Positions 61,120 through 64,000 of a stretch of DNA of 64,000 bases are shown here, piece by piece (position 1 is the first letter of the stretch; the number at the start of each line of letters is the position of its first letter). Origin of the DNA: Micropruina sp. (GTDB taxonomy: Bacteria; Actinomycetota; Actinomycetes; Propionibacteriales; Propionibacteriaceae). Under the pieces are notes generated by a model. It saw only the letters and a program-made list of their open reading frames with translations. It did no database searches and was not told the origin of the DNA. The stretch covers positions 310,001-374,000 of the forward strand of contig JADJVZ010000012.1 in NCBI GenBank assembly GCA_016716635.1, given 5' to 3'. The translations under genes and the position numbers were made by a program.

Positions 61120-61207
61120 GGTGACGTGTCCGAGCGGCCGAAGGAGCGCGCCTCGAAAGCGCGTGAGGGGCAACCCTCCGTGGGTTCAAATCCCACCGTC
61201 ACCGCCA
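61120..61207 (+). tRNA. tRNA-Ser (anticodon CGA)
   Basis: Acceptor stem GGTGACG/CGTCACC, encoded CCA, anticodon stem CGCGC/GCGCG with loop CTCGAAA (anticodon CGA, reads UCG), a long variable arm TGAGGGGCAACCCTCC, and T-arm GTGGGTTCAAATCCCAC. Class II layout confirms serine. Confidence 0.95.
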
Positions 61208-61230
61208 GGCGATGTCAGCAGACATCACAG

Positions 61231-61266
61231 CACCCGGGTCCACGTCATGTGGGGCCGGGTGTTTTT
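61231..61266 (+). terminator. Rho-independent terminator after tRNA-Ser
   Basis: CACCCGG...CCAC / GTGG...CCGGGTG stem followed by GTTTTTG. Confidence 0.85.
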
Positions 61267-61350
61267 GTGTGAGGGGCGGAGACGTCCGGCCGCAGACCTC
61301 TCGTCCGCGATAATCGGCAGTGATCGCTCCGTCGAAGGAAGGGACGAGGG

Positions 61351-62130
61351 ATGCCCAGCGACCCCCAGCCACCCTCGCAGGGCGAGCCGGGCCGTGCGCT
61401 CGACCAGGTCATGGAATCCCTCGGGAAGCGCTTGGATCCGGACGCCCGGGCAGCGGCGAAAGAACACCTCGACGCCTCCCAGTACCGGGAATCACTCGAA
61501 CTGATAGTCGACAGCCTGTGCTGCGACGACATCGAGATCAGCATGGACGAGAAGGCTCAGCTCCTTCGCCTAGCCGCGGACCTGGGCAGCGGGGACGCAA
61601 TAGCGGACCTCAAGGCCTACGGCGCGAAGCCGTCCGGGCTGCTCGATCGCCTCGGGGCATTCATCAGCCTGTGCGTGCGATGGGGCTACGGGTTCTTCTT
61701 CGTGTTGATGGCCGCAACCTGCCTCGGCTCTGTGGTGCTGGCAGTCGGCGCCGTGGCGGACGCTGCCACCAACCAGCCTGTGTATTGGGGGACGTTCGTC
61801 CAGGAGGATTGCCTGCCGGCCTATCGAGAGTGTCGAAGCATCGGCAGATGGGCGAGCGATGACGGCAGCCTCGCCAAAGAGCACATTTACCTCGATGGGC
61901 ATCCCGGCTCGGATGGGAGGGCGAGGGCCAGCTTCCAGCCCGAGGGCTTCACCAACGACACCAACAACAACATCGTCCACGTCGAGTCCTCGACCGGAGT
62001 CAAGCTCTGGCCCCCCTTCGCGCTGATCGCGATGACTGGCGGCATGGCCTTCTACTCACTGCTGGGTTGGCGCCGCTGGCGGGTCCGAAGGGGTCGCTTC
62101 TCCGCGCGGGCCCCACGACGCAGAACCTAA
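61351..62130 (+). CDS. Membrane protein with MafI-like N-terminal segment
   Basis: 259 residues. Residues about 20-75 (LGKRLDPDARAAAKEHLDASQYRESLELIVDSLCCDDIEISMDEKAQLLRLAADLG) resemble MafI-family immunity proteins, which protect against polymorphic toxins. Then a transmembrane helix near 112-135, an external region with two cysteines (EDCLPAYREC), and a second helix near 225-245 with a basic tail. The similarity is judged by eye. It lies next to tRNA-Ser, a common island site. The ATG follows AAGGAAGGGACGAGGG. Confidence 0.55.
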   Translation: MPSDPQPPSQGEPGRALDQVMESLGKRLDPDARAAAKEHLDASQYRESLELIVDSLCCDDIEISMDEKAQLLRLAADLGSGDAIADLKAYGAKPSGLLDRLGAFISLCVRWGYGFFFVLMAATCLGSVVLAVGAVADAATNQPVYWGTFVQEDCLPAYRECRSIGRWASDDGSLAKEHIYLDGHPGSDGRARASFQPEGFTNDTNNNIVHVESSTGVKLWPPFALIAMTGGMAFYSLLGWRRWRVRRGRFSARAPRRRT

Positions 62131-62209
62131 CCCTGCGGGGCCGGCCGCCACCGTGGACCTCATCAGTTCCGAATCTCCCCTGCTGGCGCTTGGGGTCGAA
62201 CAAGCGTCG

Positions 62210-62313
62210 AACGACGAAACTAGGTCAGTCGATGACGAACAACTTCGCGCACTCGTCACTGACAAGGGGAGATAGAGGTGGCCGATCTCACGAGTGCGCC
62301 AATTTCGTCGTTG
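62210..62313 (-). repeat. ~105-bp terminal-inverted-repeat element, copy 2
   Basis: AACGACGAAAC at the left, TTTCGTCGTTG at the right, central CTGACAAGGGG. It overlaps the last codons of the DUF559 gene and is inverted relative to the copy at 63287. Confidence 0.7.
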
Positions 62314-63214
62314 GACCGGTCCGTCCGGCCTCCTGCTGAGCAACCAGACCCCGCACCAGCTCCACGAATTTCTCGGGGGTGTCGAAGACCATGGTGGCCG
62401 GAACCCGGATCACCCGCCAACCACGGAGTGCCAGCTGGGCGTCGCGCTCCCGATCCAGGGTGAAGCGCTGCCGGCTGCCATGGAACTCGAAACCGTCGAT
62501 CTCGAAGGCGAGCAGCAGCCGCTCAAAAGCGATGTCGAGGTAGGCCGACCCTGCGGGGAGCCCCACCAAGACATTCGCTCGCCAGCCGTGGATCAGCGCA
62601 GCCCGCAACAGCTCATGGGCTAGACGCTCCGCCTCGGACCAGGGCTGATCGCGGGAATCCCGCAGAAGCCGTCGACGCATCGCGTTGCCCCGACGCCCTG
62701 GGGCGAGTTCGAGAGCCTGCCAGAGCGCCTCCAGCGGGATGCCGGCCCGGAGAGCTTCGTCGATGATCCGCCCACCGAGGTCGGTCACCAACTCGACGGC
62801 GCTCGCGGCAGGACACAACACGTTCGACCCCTCGCATCGGATGACAAGTTCCGGATGGATCGTCCGCCGAACAAAGCGGTATCCGGGCTTTGGCCGCAGC
62901 TGGGAGACGGCCTCAATATCACCGCCGCTGAGGGCGGGTGCCCAGGTGAGTGCCGCTGCCGTACGACCGGTGATGACGGCCGCGGGATCGGCCGCGCAGA
63001 GAGCAGCAGCGCGCACGCGCGTATCGGCTATCAGTTCGGTGGGAACGTAGACCCGCGGAAAGATCCGCACGAGGCGCCTTTGCCTCATGGCCCACCGAGC
63101 CGCCGCCTCAAGTTCCGGATGGCGACGTGTGGACAGCACGCCCGCGCCCATCGCGAGGGCGGCCCCGAGGGGGCTCTCAGTCCGACCGTTGAGGGTGTCC
63201 TTCGAAGCAGTCAT
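62288..63214 (-). CDS. DUF559/Vsr-like nuclease-fold protein with AbiEi-like N-terminus
   Basis: 308 residues from ATG 63214. The N-terminal half has LVRIFPRVYVPTELIADTRVRAAALCAADPAAVITGRTAAALTW, as in AbiEi-like type IV antitoxin proteins. The C-terminal half matches the DUF559 restriction-endonuclease-like fold: FEIDGFEFHGSRQRFTLDRERDAQLALRGWRVIRVPATMVF, with the acidic and Gln/Arg residues of the family. Actinobacterial genomes carry many copies of this gene; function unknown. It lies between two inverted 105-bp repeats, and its last residues (TTKLAHS) are encoded by one of them. Confidence 0.75.
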   Translation of the reverse strand: MTASKDTLNGRTESPLGAALAMGAGVLSTRRHPELEAAARWAMRQRRLVRIFPRVYVPTELIADTRVRAAALCAADPAAVITGRTAAALTWAPALSGGDIEAVSQLRPKPGYRFVRRTIHPELVIRCEGSNVLCPAASAVELVTDLGGRIIDEALRAGIPLEALWQALELAPGRRGNAMRRRLLRDSRDQPWSEAERLAHELLRAALIHGWRANVLVGLPAGSAYLDIAFERLLLAFEIDGFEFHGSRQRFTLDRERDAQLALRGWRVIRVPATMVFDTPEKFVELVRGLVAQQEAGRTGPTTKLAHS

Positions 63215-63286
63215 GCCTCTACAGCTAGGCGGGGCGGGGCTCAATCCGTCAGGGCCGGCCGATTCTGTGGAGAACTCCGAACCGTG

Positions 63287-63392
63287 CAACGACGAATCTG
63301 CCACGCTCGCCGAAAACCCCATTCCCAACACCCCTTGTCAGGGGCATGTCCCTCCTGACGGACACTCATCGACCGACGCCGTTTCGTCGTTG
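63287..63392 (+). repeat. ~105-bp terminal-inverted-repeat element, copy 3
   Basis: CAACGACGAATCTGC at the left, GTTTCGTCGTTG at the right, central CCCCTTGTCAGGGG. Placed directly upstream of the DUF559 gene. Confidence 0.7.
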
Positions 63393-63413
63393 TGTTCTCG
63401 CCAGGGCACCAGG

Positions 63414-63866
63414 TCAGCGTTGGGCCGCGAAGAAATCCCGCAGCAGTTCGGCGGATTCCGCCTCGCGGACGCCCGCCACCACCTCGACCCGGTGGTTCAG
63501 CCGCGGATCTCGGACGACATCCCACAAGCTCGATACCGCGCCCGCTTTCGGATCCCAGGCGCCAAGGACCAGCCGGGCGATGCGGGCAGCCACGAGGGCT
63601 CCAGCGCACATCGTGCAGGGTTCGAGGGTGACGACGAGGGTGCAGCCCTCAAGTCGCCATTCGCCGACAATCTCGGCGGCCCGCCGCAACGCGACAACTT
63701 CGGCGTGGGCGGTCGGATCCCCGGTCAGTTCCCGTTCATTGCCCGCCGTGGCCAGAACGTCCCCGGACTGCGACACCACCACCGCCCCGATGGGGACGTC
63801 CCCATGGTCGGACGCACGTCGGCCCGCCTCCAGGGCGAGCCCCATCTCGGCGGACCAGCGGCTCAC
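63414..63866 (-). CDS. tadA: tRNA-specific adenosine(34) deaminase
   Basis: 150 residues. Zinc-dependent deaminase motifs: PTAHAEVVAL (His ligand and catalytic Glu) and LEPCTMCAGAL (two Cys ligands). Converts A34 to inosine in tRNA-Arg(ACG). GTG 63866 overlaps the stop of the upstream gene. Length and motifs are standard. Confidence 0.95.
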   Translation of the reverse strand: MSRWSAEMGLALEAGRRASDHGDVPIGAVVVSQSGDVLATAGNERELTGDPTAHAEVVALRRAAEIVGEWRLEGCTLVVTLEPCTMCAGALVAARIARLVLGAWDPKAGAVSSLWDVVRDPRLNHRVEVVAGVREAESAELLRDFFAAQR

Positions 63867-64000
63867 AGCCCGAACGAGGCGCTCACGACCCGCCCGTATT
63901 GGGGGCCGAACTTGAGCCGGTCCGCGATTTCGGCGGCGAGAACGGTGGAGTCGTCGTCGTAGTTGGTGGCGATGGCCTCGAGGTCGAAGTCGCCGACGCC
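63863..64000 (-). CDS. tRNA adenosine deaminase-associated protein, C-terminal part
   Basis: The last 45 codons are visible, ending in GPQYGRVVSASFGL. In Actinobacteria a gene so named commonly precedes tadA; assignment rests on the position, the GTGA overlap with tadA and the sequence DLEAIATNYDDDSTVLAAEI. The start lies beyond the window. Confidence 0.65.
   Translation of the reverse strand, partial: GVGDFDLEAIATNYDDDSTVLAAEIADRLKFGPQYGRVVSASFGL

Noticed and set aside
60653..61189. Minus-strand frame sharing a GDISxAK..ASKV peptide with frames at 13.5 and 26.3 kb
   Set aside because: The shared peptide is only the translation of the GATATATC palindrome in each place.

Overview
The window is high-GC DNA with actinobacterial gene families throughout: a DUF4031-HD fusion, tadA next to its associated protein, LytR_C, DUF2207, TetR/MarR/ROK regulators, many GTG starts and many apparently leaderless mRNAs. 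Pyruvate:ferredoxin oxidoreductase, L-lactate dehydrogenase and a formate/nitrite-type channel point to a facultatively anaerobic, fermentative actinomycete. Propionibacteriaceae or a relative is my guess; no marker gene in the window proves it.

Layout. 1-5.4 kb: an SH3/peptidase wall protein (cut by the left edge), a surface protein, a KDPG-aldolase-like protein that lacks its lysine, an acetyltransferase, an HD phosphohydrolase fusion, and an unknown protein followed by a truncated copy of itself. 6.3-13.5 kb: an apparent amino-sugar operon with a ROK repressor, ABC importer, NagZ-type GH3 enzyme and ROK kinase. 13.7-17 kb: a second (MalEFG-type) sugar importer on the minus strand. 17.3-25.8 kb: alkyltransferase-like protein, DUF2207 protein, Fic protein, Ca2+/H+ exchanger, VIT1-type transporter, TfoX_N and DUF2127 proteins, and an MFS exporter. 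25.8-26.7 kb: a gene-free repeat hub. 26.7-34.8 kb: ABM monooxygenase, GH13 enzyme, TetR, MFS, Gfo/Idh/MocA oxidoreductase, cyclophilin lipoprotein, MarR, FNT channel and LDH. 34.8-38.0 kb: a gene-poor island of repeats interrupted by an IS3-family element and bounded by two identical terminator hairpins. 38.0-40.2 kb: cysK-cysE behind a cysteine-rich leader peptide. 40.3-44.8 kb: a macro-domain-like unknown, a cation/proton antiporter, and a glycine-rich secreted protein with a decayed paralogue. 45.2-49.8 kb: nifJ coupled to a dihydroorotate-dehydrogenase-like gene. 50-56 kb: secreted proteins (RCC1 propeller, PQQ-type propeller, and three tandem small paralogues). 56-64 kb: TetR/DHA2 exporter pair, HerA-like ATPase, LytR_C protein, tRNA-Ser, a MafI-like membrane protein, a DUF559 nuclease-like gene between two copies of a ~105-bp inverted-repeat element, and tadA.

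The most unusual content is between the genes. I see at least six families of small palindromic repeats. The most striking is a 51-nt unit, five copies, that can fold into a closed three-hairpin cloverleaf with paired (compensatory) base changes between copies. The cysK leader, a leaderless cysteine-rich short ORF overlapping mutually exclusive hairpins, is the clearest regulatory device.
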